Of a stretch of DNA of 64,000 nucleotides, positions 26,660-34,505 are shown piece by piece. Location of the stretch: assembly GCF_029846255.1 (NCBI RefSeq), contig NZ_JARVWQ010000001.1, positions 1,550,001-1,614,000 on the forward strand, read 5' to 3'. The notes below the pieces were generated by a model. It had not been told where the DNA came from and searched no databases. It worked only from the letters and a program-made list of their open reading frames with translations. The position numbers were made by a program, and so were the translations under genes. Every line of letters starts with the position of its first letter. The first letter of the stretch is position 1. Source of the DNA: Amnibacterium sp. CER49. GTDB taxonomy: Bacteria > Actinomycetota > Actinomycetes > Actinomycetales > Microbacteriaceae.

Positions 26660-26688
26660 GGCCGCCCTCCAGGCGGCCTCAATATGCT
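26660..26688 (+). promoter_or_regulatory. Promoter and palindrome of the four-gene catabolic operon
   Basis: GGCCGCC (26660-26666) and GGCGGCC (26672-26678) form a perfect inverted repeat with centre CTCCA. Four bases later is TATGCT (26683-26688), a good -10. The repeat covers the spacer and -35 area, so it may be an operator. A hairpin terminator of the preceding gene is the alternative. Confidence 0.5.
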
Positions 26689-26735
26689 GCGGACCGCGAC
26701 AAAGGCGCGCCGCGGCGCCCCCGCCGAGGAGGACC

Positions 26736-27698
26736 ATGAGCGACAGCCGACCGGACGCCGACACCTGGCCGATCGCGGCGGCGATGCTGCCGTTCCTCGG
26801 CACCACCACCTCGGGCACCCCGGTGCAGGACGCCCCCGGCGAGGTCTGGGGCGCCGCCCTCGCCGAGGTGGCCGACGCCGGCTTCACCGAGGTCGACCTC
26901 ACCGACTCCTGGGTCCGCCCCGGCGATCTCACCCCGCAGCGGCTCGACGAGCTCGCCGGAGCGATCCGGAGTGCGGGCCTCACCGCCCCCGCGATCAGCG
27001 CCATCCGACGCAGCGTCATCGACCCCGACAGCGCCGACGACAACCTCGCCTACAGCCACCGCACCATCGACGCGGGTGCCGCGCTCGGCTGCGCCGTCGT
27101 GAGCGTCGGCCTGCACCGGCCGCTGCTGCCCGAGCAGCAGAAGGCCCACTGGTTCTGGACCGTCGACGGCCCCCGCGACTCGGACGATCCCGAGACCTGG
27201 TCGCGCGCGGTCAGCCGACTGCGCGAGCTCGGCGATCACGCCGCATCGGTCGGCGTGCAGCTGTCGCTCGAGATGTACGAGGACACGCTGCTCGGGAGCG
27301 CCGACAGCGCGGTCCGCCTCGTCACCGACATCGGCTCCGACGCGGTCGGGCTGAACCCGGACCTCGGCAACCTCTACCGGCTGCACCGCCCCATCGAGCC
27401 GTTCCTCGACGCGCTCGCGAAGTGCCTGCCCCACTCGAACTACTGGCACGTGAAGAGCTACCTGCGCCTCGAGGACTTCCCGTCCGGCACCGTGCTCACC
27501 GCGCCCGCGCCCATGGACTCCGGCAGCATGAACTACCGCCGCGCCATCAAGATGGCGCTCGAGGCGGGCTACACCGGCCCGTTCTGCGTCGAGCACTACG
27601 GCGGCGACGGGCTCGCCGTCGCCGCCCGCAACCGCGACTACCTGCGGGGGCTCCTCCGCTTCGACCTCTCCGACGCCGCGTCCCCGGAGGTGCGCTGA
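26736..27698 (+). CDS. Sugar phosphate isomerase/epimerase (xylose-isomerase-like TIM barrel)
   Basis: 320 residues with the AP-endonuclease-2/xylose-isomerase-like TIM-barrel pattern. ADAGFTEVDLTDSWV is near residue 45, VGVQLSLEMYEDTLLGS near residue 172, AVGLNPDLGNLYR near residue 206 and GPFCVEHYGGDG near residue 286. The spaced Glu, Asp and His residues are probably metal ligands. GAGGAGGACC precedes the ATG. It is the first gene of a coupled operon, and its TGA shares one base with the next ATG. The substrate is probably a phosphorylated or free keto-sugar intermediate of the same pathway. Confidence 0.88.
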   Translation: MSDSRPDADTWPIAAAMLPFLGTTTSGTPVQDAPGEVWGAALAEVADAGFTEVDLTDSWVRPGDLTPQRLDELAGAIRSAGLTAPAISAIRRSVIDPDSADDNLAYSHRTIDAGAALGCAVVSVGLHRPLLPEQQKAHWFWTVDGPRDSDDPETWSRAVSRLRELGDHAASVGVQLSLEMYEDTLLGSADSAVRLVTDIGSDAVGLNPDLGNLYRLHRPIEPFLDALAKCLPHSNYWHVKSYLRLEDFPSGTVLTAPAPMDSGSMNYRRAIKMALEAGYTGPFCVEHYGGDGLAVAARNRDYLRGLLRFDLSDAASPEVR

Positions 27699-28603
27699 TG
27701 ACCGACACCCGTGCTCCGCAGGTCGCCGTGCTCGGCCTCGGCGCGATGGGCCTGCCCATGGCCACCCGGCTCGCCGAGACGCTGCCGGTGCGGGCCTTCG
27801 ACGTCGTGCCGGACCGCATCGCGCTCGCCGAGCAGGGCGGCGCCACCCGCGCGGGCAGCGCGCCCGCAGCCGCCGAGGGCGCCGACGTCGTCGTGATCGG
27901 CGTGCGCAACCAGGAGCAGCTCGAGGCGTCCATGTTCGGCGAGCAGGGGGCGGCCGCCGTGCTCCGCCCCGGCGCCGTCGTGGTGCTCACCTCCACCGTC
28001 GGCACCGGCGCGGTCGTCGCGGCCGCCGCGCGGCTGCAGGAGTCGGGGGTCGACCTGCTCGACGCGCCGGTGAGCGGCGGCGCGGTCCGCGCGAGGAACG
28101 GCGACCTGCTCATCATGGCGGGCGCGTCCGATGCGGTCCTCTCGCGGGCGGAGCCCGTGCTCGACCGGCTCGCCTCCACCCTGTTCGTGGCGGGGCCGAA
28201 CCCCGGCGACGGGCAGACGATGAAGACCGTCAACCAGCTGCTCTGCGGCATCCACACCGCCGCTGCGGCCGAGGCCCTCGCGCTCGCCGACGCGCTCGGG
28301 CTCGACCTCGATCGGGTGCTCCAGGTGCTCGGGCAGGGGGCCGCGGCCTCGTTCATGCTCGCGGACCGCGGTCCGCGCATCATCGAGCAGCTCCGGGGGC
28401 AGGCGCCGGAGCTGCGCTCGCGGCTCGACGTGATCTCGAAGGACATGGGGATCGTGCACGACCTCGTCCGCGAGGCCGGGACGGTCGCCCCCGTGGCCGC
28501 CGCCGCCGAGCAGGCCTACCTGCTGATGATGGCGCGCGGCTACGCGAGCGAGGACGACTCGATCACCGCGCTCGCCGGTCGGGCCGGGGCGGATCCCCGG
28601 TGA
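27698..28603 (+). CDS. NAD(P)-dependent beta-hydroxyacid dehydrogenase (3-hydroxyisobutyrate dehydrogenase / LtnD-like)
   Basis: 301 residues. AVLGLGAMGLPMATRL is the Rossmann GxGxxG loop. DAPVSGGAVRARNGDL near residue 122 is the substrate-binding signature. Lys in DGQTMKTVNQLLCG near residue 174 is the catalytic residue. Relatives oxidise 3-hydroxyisobutyrate, tartronate semialdehyde, D-glycerate or L-threonate. The operon context with a sugar kinase favours a four-carbon or three-carbon sugar acid. It starts one base inside the preceding stop and its own stop overlaps the next GTG. Confidence 0.92.
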   Translation: MTDTRAPQVAVLGLGAMGLPMATRLAETLPVRAFDVVPDRIALAEQGGATRAGSAPAAAEGADVVVIGVRNQEQLEASMFGEQGAAAVLRPGAVVVLTSTVGTGAVVAAAARLQESGVDLLDAPVSGGAVRARNGDLLIMAGASDAVLSRAEPVLDRLASTLFVAGPNPGDGQTMKTVNQLLCGIHTAAAAEALALADALGLDLDRVLQVLGQGAAASFMLADRGPRIIEQLRGQAPELRSRLDVISKDMGIVHDLVREAGTVAPVAAAAEQAYLLMMARGYASEDDSITALAGRAGADPR

Positions 28604-29637
28604 CCGTCGTCACGATCCTCGGCGCCGGCGCCATGGGCTCGGCGCTCGCCACCCCGCTGCGGGTGCGCGGCCACGAGGTACGCCTCTGGGGCACCCATCT
28701 CGACGATGCGCTGCTCGCCGCGGTCGAGGCAGGACGGCCCCATCCGCGCACCGGTGTCCCCGCACCGGAGGGCGTGCGGACCTTCCCCGCCCCACGGCTC
28801 GCCGACGCGCTTCACGGGGCCGACCTCGCGGTGCTCGCCGTCTCCTCCGAGGGGGTGCGCGGCACGATCGCGCAGGCCGCGCCGGCGCTCGACGGCGTGC
28901 CGCTGCTCGGCATCACGAGCAAAGGACTGCTCCGCGACGGCGACGGACCGGTGCGGATCCTGCCCGACGTCGTCGGCGAGGCGCTCGCGGGCCTCTCGCG
29001 GCCACCGGCGCTCGTCGGCATCGGCGGTCCGTGCAAGGCGAACGAGGTCGCGGCCGCGCGGCCGACCGCCACCGTCTACGGCGCGAGCTGCGTCGAGGCG
29101 GCCCGCGCCGCGGCGCGCATCGCCCAGACCGACGACTACCGCGTCGCCGTCACCGACGACCTCGTGGGCCTCGAGCTCGCAGCGCCGCTGAAGAACGTCT
29201 ACGCGATCGCGCTCGGCGTGCTCGACGGGCTCACCGCCCGCGGTGGCGAGCCGTGGCACGACCTGAAGTCCGCCGTCTTCGCGCAGGCGGTCGCCGAGAT
29301 GGCCGCGCTCGCCGTCGCCGCCGGAGGTCGCGCCGAGACCGTGCAGGGGCTCGCCGGCACGGGCGACCTCCAGGTCACCGCGTTGTCTGGTCGCAACCGC
29401 GCCTACGGCGAGCGGCTCGGCCGGGGCGAGCGGGCTGCGGAGGCGCTGGCGGCCATGGCGGCCGCGGAGCAGACCGTCGAGGGCGTCCCCGCGCTCCGGA
29501 TGGCGACGGCGCTCGCCGCGCAGCTGCTGCCGGCCGAGGCCGTGCCGCTGCTCGGTGCGATCGAGGCGCTCGTCGACGGCGCGGCCGACCCCGCGGGCCG
29601 CCTCGCCGCGGCCGCCCTGCCCGCTCCCGTGCGGTGA
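28600..29637 (+). CDS. GpsA-like glycerol-3-phosphate dehydrogenase family protein (operon paralogue)
   Basis: 345 residues. VTILGAGAMGSALATPL is the NAD loop. APLKNVYAIALGVLDG near residue 190 holds the catalytic Lys of the GpsA family. LAGTGDLQVTALSGRNRAYG near residue 254 matches the GpsA C-terminal signature with changes. Being inside a catabolic operon, it is probably not the housekeeping lipid enzyme. It may oxidise a polyol phosphate made by the neighbouring kinase. The GTG overlaps the previous stop codon by four bases, as does its own stop with the kinase start. Confidence 0.85.
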   Translation: MTVVTILGAGAMGSALATPLRVRGHEVRLWGTHLDDALLAAVEAGRPHPRTGVPAPEGVRTFPAPRLADALHGADLAVLAVSSEGVRGTIAQAAPALDGVPLLGITSKGLLRDGDGPVRILPDVVGEALAGLSRPPALVGIGGPCKANEVAAARPTATVYGASCVEAARAAARIAQTDDYRVAVTDDLVGLELAAPLKNVYAIALGVLDGLTARGGEPWHDLKSAVFAQAVAEMAALAVAAGGRAETVQGLAGTGDLQVTALSGRNRAYGERLGRGERAAEALAAMAAAEQTVEGVPALRMATALAAQLLPAEAVPLLGAIEALVDGAADPAGRLAAAALPAPVR

Positions 29638-31124
29638 GCGACGACGTCCTCGTCGGCGTCGACGCGTCGACGACCGCCGTGAAGGCGGTGGCCTTCGACC
29701 TCGACGGCTCGGCCGTCGCGGAGGCGCGGGCGCCGCTCGGCCGCACCTCGCCACGCCCGGGCTGGGCGGAGCAGGACCCGCGCGACTGGACGGCGGCCGC
29801 GGATGCGGCGCTGCGCGCGCTGAGCGCCCGGCTCGCGGAGCGGGACGCGGTGCCCGTCGCGCTCGCCATCACCCACCAGCGCGAGAGCTTCGCCTGCCTC
29901 GACGTCACCGGCGCGCCCGTCCGGCCCGCGATCCTCTGGCTCGACACCCGCGCCGGCGCCATCGTCGCCCGCGCGGGGTCGCGGCGCCTGCACGAGCTGT
30001 CCGGCAAGCCGCCGAGCACGACCCCGAGCCTCTACAAGCTGCTCTGGGTGCGTGAGCACGAGCCGGACGTGCTCGCGCGCACGACGCGGATCGCTGACAC
30101 CGGGGCCGTGCTGGTGCACTCGCTCACGGACCGCTTCGCGACCTCGGTCGCGAGCGCCGATCCCACCGCTCTGCTCGACGTGCGCACCCTCGACTGGTCA
30201 CCCGAGCTGCTCGGGCTCGCCGGGGTGACGGCGTCGCAGCTGCCCGAGCTCGTCCCGCCCGGAACGACGATCGGCAGGGTGACGCCGGCCGCCGCGGCCC
30301 GCACCGGGCTGCCCGAGGGCCTGCCGGTCGTCGCCGGAGGCGGCGACGGCCAGGTCGCCGGGCTCGGGGCGGCCGCGGTCGGCGAGACCGAGGCGTATCT
30401 CAGCCTCGGCACCTCCATCACGCTCGGCACCACGTCGGCCGCCCCCGCGATCGCGCCGGCCTTCCGCACCCTCACCTCACCGATCGCAGGCGAGTACACG
30501 CTCGAGGCCCTCGTCGCGTCGGGCGTGCTGTCGCTCGCGTGGCTCCGCGAGCGGGTGCTCGGCCTGCCCGACACGGTCGACGGCGTCGCCGAGGTGGAGG
30601 CGCTCGCGGCCTCGTCGCCGGCCGGCGCGGGCGGTGTGCTGTTCCTGCCCTACCTCACGAGCGCAGAGACCCCCTACTGGGATCCGGCCGCGCGCGGCGC
30701 CTTCATCGGCCTCGCCGACCACACGACGCGCGCCCACCTCGCCAGGGCGGTGTTCGAGGGGCTCGCGCTCGAGGTGCGGCTGCAGGTCGAGTCGATCGAG
30801 GCGGAGCGCGGCATCCGGCTCGACCGTGTCACCGCGATGGGCGGCGGCGCCCGCTCGGCCCTGCTGCTCCAGGCGGTCGCGGACGCGCTCGGCCGGGAGC
30901 TCGCCGTGGCCGCCGAGGTCGAGACCGCGGCCCTCGGAGCGGCGATCCTCGCGGGCACGGGGGTCGGGTACGGCGACCCGGCCGCACTCGCGCGCCGGAT
31001 GAGCCGGATCGCGGCGACCGTGCGCCCAGCCGGGAACGGCGACGGGGACGCCCGGTTCGCCGTCTACCGGAGCGCCTACCCGGCGCTCCGCGAGGTGTTC
31101 CGCGACCTCGCCGCGCTCCGCTGA
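29634..31124 (+). CDS. FGGY family carbohydrate kinase
   Basis: 496 residues, the normal length for FGGY kinases, which phosphorylate pentuloses, glycerol, erythritol and similar polyols with ATP. VGVDASTTAVKAVAFDLDG is the N-terminal phosphate-1 motif. PVVAGGGDGQVAGLGA near residue 231 holds the likely catalytic base Asp. YLSLGTSITLGTT and AMGGGARSALLLQAVADALG near residue 400 form the nucleotide-binding half. It closes the four-gene operon, with a four-base GTGA overlap. Xylulose, glycerol or erythritol-type substrates cannot be told apart from sequence alone. Only four bases separate it from the convergent carboxypeptidase gene. Confidence 0.92.
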   Translation: MSDDVLVGVDASTTAVKAVAFDLDGSAVAEARAPLGRTSPRPGWAEQDPRDWTAAADAALRALSARLAERDAVPVALAITHQRESFACLDVTGAPVRPAILWLDTRAGAIVARAGSRRLHELSGKPPSTTPSLYKLLWVREHEPDVLARTTRIADTGAVLVHSLTDRFATSVASADPTALLDVRTLDWSPELLGLAGVTASQLPELVPPGTTIGRVTPAAAARTGLPEGLPVVAGGGDGQVAGLGAAAVGETEAYLSLGTSITLGTTSAAPAIAPAFRTLTSPIAGEYTLEALVASGVLSLAWLRERVLGLPDTVDGVAEVEALAASSPAGAGGVLFLPYLTSAETPYWDPAARGAFIGLADHTTRAHLARAVFEGLALEVRLQVESIEAERGIRLDRVTAMGGGARSALLLQAVADALGRELAVAAEVETAALGAAILAGTGVGYGDPAALARRMSRIAATVRPAGNGDGDARFAVYRSAYPALREVFRDLAALR

Positions 31125-31128
31125 ACCG

Positions 31129-32088
31129 TCAGACCGCCGCCGGCTCGACGAGGGACAGCGTGCGGGCGTCGGCGTCGAGCGCCGCGCGAACCCCGAGGGG
31201 CAGCGGCCAGTCGGGCGGCTCATGACCGATGGGGACGTCGGCGAGCACCGGCACGTCGCGGTCGCCGAGCGCCGCGAGGACGACGTCCTGCACCGAGGGC
31301 TCGCCCTCCGGCGCCTCGATCGTGGCGAGCGGCCCCACGACCATGCCCGCGATCCGCGCGAGCACGCCGGCGAGACGCAGCACCTGCAGGTCGTTCCAGA
31401 CCTGCGACACGGCCGCCGTCTCCTCCCAGAAGAGGATCGCGCCGTCGAAGCGCTCCGGCGGGAGCGCGAACCGCGTGGCCTGCATGCGCACGAGCCGGTT
31501 CAGCATCGCGCCGACGAGCGGTCCCTCCGCCCGGCCCGGACGCCAGCACTGCTCGGCGCCGGTGGCGGGCAGCGCGCCGGCGGCCTCGCCCGTCAGCACG
31601 GCGCGGTAGCTCGCCGCGAGCCGCGACGACCACGCCTCGTCCTCGTGCCAGTAGCCGAAGCCGTGCGTGACGAGGTCGCCGTGCACGCCGGCGAGGCCGG
31701 TGGCGGCGTGCAGCGCGAGGTGCAGCACGCCGATGTCGCTGAACCCGATCAGCGGCTTCGGGTCGGCGCGCACCGCCGCGAGGTCGAGCAGGTCGAGGTG
31801 GGGCAGCGCGCCGCGCCCACCGGTCAGCGCGAACACCGCGCGCACCGCGGGATCGCGGAGCAGGCCGTTCAGCTCCGCCGCGGTCTCCGCCGGGGTCGCC
31901 GGGCCGTACCAGTGCCGCAGGTCGAGCGACACGAGCGGCGAGACGCGGACGACGAAGCCGAGCCGCTCGAGCTCGCGCCGCCCGTGCTCGAGCAGCGGCG
32001 CCTCGTTCGGCTCGAGGCCGCCCGACACCGCCGCGATCGCGACGACGTCCCCGGCGCGGAGCGCACGGGGACGCAGCAGCGGCGCCAC
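31129..32088 (-). CDS. S66 family LD-carboxypeptidase / MccF-like serine peptidase
   Basis: 319 residues. The fold begins LRAGDVVAIAAVSGG. The nucleophile elbow region GGRGALPHLDLLD followed by IGFSDIGVLHLAL (Ser near residue 118) is typical of S66 peptidases. WEE near residue 223 and VPIGHEPPDWPLP near residue 287 supply the Glu and His of the triad. Members cleave murein tetrapeptides in recycling or detoxify microcin C-like compounds. Which applies is not decided. The GTG start at 32088 is 11 bases after the upstream stop codon, so the gene may be co-transcribed with the PRC-barrel gene. Confidence 0.88.
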   Translation of the reverse strand: MAPLLRPRALRAGDVVAIAAVSGGLEPNEAPLLEHGRRELERLGFVVRVSPLVSLDLRHWYGPATPAETAAELNGLLRDPAVRAVFALTGGRGALPHLDLLDLAAVRADPKPLIGFSDIGVLHLALHAATGLAGVHGDLVTHGFGYWHEDEAWSSRLAASYRAVLTGEAAGALPATGAEQCWRPGRAEGPLVGAMLNRLVRMQATRFALPPERFDGAILFWEETAAVSQVWNDLQVLRLAGVLARIAGMVVGPLATIEAPEGEPSVQDVVLAALGDRDVPVLADVPIGHEPPDWPLPLGVRAALDADARTLSLVEPAAV

Positions 32089-32099
32089 CGGCTGCGCGG

Positions 32100-32456
32100 T
32101 CAGCGTCGGCCGAGTCGCCGCTCGCCGCCTGCACCCGGCTCGTACGCGATGCCGTAATGCGCGTACACCTCCGGCTCGCGCTCGCGGGTGAGCTCGCCGT
32201 CCGGGTCGATGGAGGGCGCGTCCTTCACCGACTTCTTGTCGACCGCGACCTTCAGGTACGAGGGCGAGACGACCGCGCCGTTCAGGGGCACGAACACGAG
32301 TCGCTTCGAGAGCAGCCCCTGCGTCACCGTGCCGAAGGCGGGCTGGTCGCTGCCCGTGTCGAAGTACACGGCTTCGAGCGAGCCGATCTTGTCACCGTTC
32401 ATGTCGACGACGTCGTGGTTGCGCCAGTCGCGGATGTTCTCGGCGGGGAAGCTCAT
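32100..32456 (-). CDS. PRC-barrel domain protein
   Basis: 118 residues. Residues 5-85 are a PRC-barrel: NHDVVDMNGDKIGSLEAVYF, then the LVFVPLNGAVVSPSYLKVAV strands. Such small cytoplasmic proteins in actinobacteria are stress-associated, and some bind RNA or protein partners. The precise role is unknown. GGAAGGAACGAACCGC before the ATG at 32456 decides the start over the longer open frame. Confidence 0.87.
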   Translation of the reverse strand: MSFPAENIRDWRNHDVVDMNGDKIGSLEAVYFDTGSDQPAFGTVTQGLLSKRLVFVPLNGAVVSPSYLKVAVDKKSVKDAPSIDPDGELTREREPEVYAHYGIAYEPGAGGERRLGRR

Positions 32457-32524
32457 GCGGTTCGTTCCTTCCAGGGGTCGTGCCCACGTTCGCGGGCGCG
32501 GCTGTGAGCCGTCCGAGCGTCCGC

Positions 32525-32677
32525 TCAACCGGTGTGCTGCTGCAGGGTGCCGACGCGACGGGCGACGGCCCCGCACGATGCGCAGCCGAACAGGTCGTTC
32601 TCCTCGGGCGGCATCCGCACGGCGAAGCCGCAGAAGGGGCAGTCGGCGAGCTCGACGCCGGTGGCGCGGCGGATCAT
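32525..32677 (-). CDS. Tiny zinc-ribbon protein coupled to the protein kinase gene
   Basis: 50 residues. Two CxxC knuckles, DCPFCGF (Cys 13 and 16) and GCASCGA (Cys 32 and 35), are spaced as in a zinc ribbon. The ATG overlaps the stop codon of the kinase gene by four bases (ATGA at 32677-32674), which argues strongly that it is translated with the kinase. It has no recognised family. It may be a partner or substrate of the kinase, or simply a nucleic-acid-binding knuckle. Confidence 0.7.
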   Translation of the reverse strand: MIRRATGVELADCPFCGFAVRMPPEENDLFGCASCGAVARRVGTLQQHTG

Positions 32678-33948
32678 CGTCGCATCAGCCGCCGCGCGAC
32701 CCGGCGGAGCTCCTCGTCGTGGGCGGCGATCTCGGTCACCGCGGCCAGCGCCGGCAGCGCCTCCGCAAGCGCCGCGGGGGCGGCGCCGAAGACGCGGCAG
32801 ACGCCGAGGAGCGTGCCGTCCGAACCCGTGATCGGCAGGCTCAGGTCGGGCATCTCTCCCCCGACGGGCCCGTGCAGGGCGAGGCCGGCGGCGTCCGCCT
32901 CGGCGACCGCTGCCGCGAGGGGGTCCCGCTCCGCGGCGTCGGCGGCGACCTGCACCCAGGCGCGGCGCTGATCGAGCACGGTCACGCTCGCCGCGCGCGC
33001 CCCGCCGATGCGGCGGGCGAGCGCGGCGAGGCGCCCGAGCGCACCGGGTGCCTCGAGCTCGTCGCGCTCCGGGGCGTCGGCGTCGATGACGAGCTGCCGG
33101 AAGGCGAGCATCACCTCTCCCGCGGTCGGGCGCTGCTGCGGCGAGCGGGCGGTCATGCCGGCGAGCAGGTGGCGCCACGCCGCCGGCAGGCCGTCCGGCA
33201 GCTCGGGGTCGCGCTCGAGCCGACCGAACGCGCTCGTGAGCGCGTCACCCGGGAACTCGACGTGGCCGGTGATCGCCTCGAGCACCACGAGGCCGAGCGA
33301 GTAGACGTCGGAGGCGGGGCCGACGGGCCGGCCGCTCGCCTGCTCGGGACTCAGGTAGGCGGCGGTGCCGGTGGTCGTCTGCGGGTCGGCCTCGATCGAC
33401 TCGGCGACGGGCACCGCGATGCCGAAGTCCGCGAGCCGGGCGCGGAACGGGCGGATGCCGCTGCCCGGCCCGAGCAGCACGTTCGCGGGCTTGATGTCGC
33501 GGTGCACGACGCCCCGGGAGTGCAGGTAGTCGAGCGCCTCGGCGACATCGAGGCCGAGGTACGCGGCCGCCGGGAGGTCGAAGGGCTCGCGGCGGATGCG
33601 GCTGCGCAGGTCGGCGCCGTCGACGAGGTCGAGCACGAGGAAGGGGACGCCCTGGCCGTCGATCCCCGCGTCGAGCAGGGTCACGAGGCCCGGGTGCCGC
33701 AGCGACGCGTGCATCCGGCCCTCCGCGTCGCGCACCCGCGCCGCGCCGGCGTCCGGCGGGCAGCGGTCGAACCGCTTGACGGCGACCTCGCGGCCGAGCA
33801 CGCGGTCGACCGCGCGGTGGACGCTCGCCATGCCGCCCGTCCCGAGACGGACGCCGAGCTCGTAGCGGCCCGGCGCCGTCGCGGCCGTGCTCGTGCCGCT
33901 CACGCCCGTGGCCTGGAAGCCGGACGTCGAGGGTGGGTACGCCATCAC
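32674..33948 (-). CDS. Serine/threonine protein kinase with C-terminal GAF-like domain
   Basis: 424 residues. The kinase domain spans about residues 28-295: the glycine loop LGTGGMASVH, Lys in EVAVKRFDR, HRDIKPANVLL (catalytic loop), LADFGIAVP (DFG) and GTAAYLSPEQASG (activation loop). No membrane segment or PASTA repeats are present, so it is cytoplasmic, unlike PknB. Residues 305-424 look like a GAF-type sensor (SLPITGSDGTLLGVCRVFG), possibly regulating the kinase. GTG at 33948 or ATG at 33945 can start it, with GAGAGG upstream. It is divergent from a MarR gene and coupled to the zinc-ribbon gene. Confidence 0.9.
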   Translation of the reverse strand: MMAYPPSTSGFQATGVSGTSTAATAPGRYELGVRLGTGGMASVHRAVDRVLGREVAVKRFDRCPPDAGAARVRDAEGRMHASLRHPGLVTLLDAGIDGQGVPFLVLDLVDGADLRSRIRREPFDLPAAAYLGLDVAEALDYLHSRGVVHRDIKPANVLLGPGSGIRPFRARLADFGIAVPVAESIEADPQTTTGTAAYLSPEQASGRPVGPASDVYSLGLVVLEAITGHVEFPGDALTSAFGRLERDPELPDGLPAAWRHLLAGMTARSPQQRPTAGEVMLAFRQLVIDADAPERDELEAPGALGRLAALARRIGGARAASVTVLDQRRAWVQVAADAAERDPLAAAVAEADAAGLALHGPVGGEMPDLSLPITGSDGTLLGVCRVFGAAPAALAEALPALAAVTEIAAHDEELRRVARRLMRR

Positions 33949-33969
33949 TCAGTGGCCCTCTCGATCGCT

Positions 33970-33984
33970 TAGTTGGGTAAACTA
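33970..33984. promoter_or_regulatory. MarR-type operator between kinase and MarR genes
   Basis: TAGTT-GGGTA-AACTA is a 15-base inverted repeat in an AT-rich island unlike the GC-rich surroundings. It lies 22 bases upstream of the kinase start and 29 bases upstream of the MarR start. It overlaps a possible -10 (TAAACT) for the MarR gene, suggesting autoregulation and co-control of the kinase. Confidence 0.65.
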
Positions 33985-34013
33985 CATGAGGATCGCGGAG
34001 AGGTGGTGACGAC

Positions 34014-34505
34014 ATGGCGGTGGGCGAAGGCGCGTACTGGTACGAGCAGGACCGGGCGACGGCGATCGACCTGCTGAACGCCCTCCGCGACTACCGCTCC
34101 GCCGAGCAGGCCATGCGGCGGCGCACGCGCGACTCGATGGGCATGAACGAGAACGACCTCGCCGCCCTCCGCTTCCTCCTCGCCGAGCGCAGCGCGGGGC
34201 GCGACGTCACCGCGAAGGACCTCGCGCGGCGGCTCGGCATCACGCCCGCGTCGGTGTCGGTGCTCGTCGACCGGCTCGTGCGCTCCGGGCACCTCGAGCG
34301 CCGGCCGCACCCCACCGACCATCGCGCCGCGCTGCTCGTGCCGACCGGGCACTCCGACGAGGAGGTGCGCGCCACGCTCGGCGACATGCATCGCCGCATG
34401 ATGGACGTCGTCACGTCGCTCGAGCCGGCCGAGGTGCAGGTCGTCACGGATTTCCTCCGGCGCATGGCCGAGTCGCTCGCCGCGCCCGCCCCCGTCCCGG
34501 CCTAG
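34014..34505 (+). CDS. MarR family transcriptional regulator
   Basis: 163 residues. The winged helix-turn-helix spans about residues 45-110: NDLAALRFLLAERSAG, KDLARRLGITPASVSVLVDR and LVRSGHLERRPHPTDHRAAL. The DxR-like wing (DHRA) is characteristic of MarR. GAGAGG lies upstream of the ATG. The divergent kinase gene shares the operator-like inverted repeat. The last four bases overlap the convergent SGNH hydrolase gene. Confidence 0.93.
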   Translation: MAVGEGAYWYEQDRATAIDLLNALRDYRSAEQAMRRRTRDSMGMNENDLAALRFLLAERSAGRDVTAKDLARRLGITPASVSVLVDRLVRSGHLERRPHPTDHRAALLVPTGHSDEEVRATLGDMHRRMMDVVTSLEPAEVQVVTDFLRRMAESLAAPAPVPA

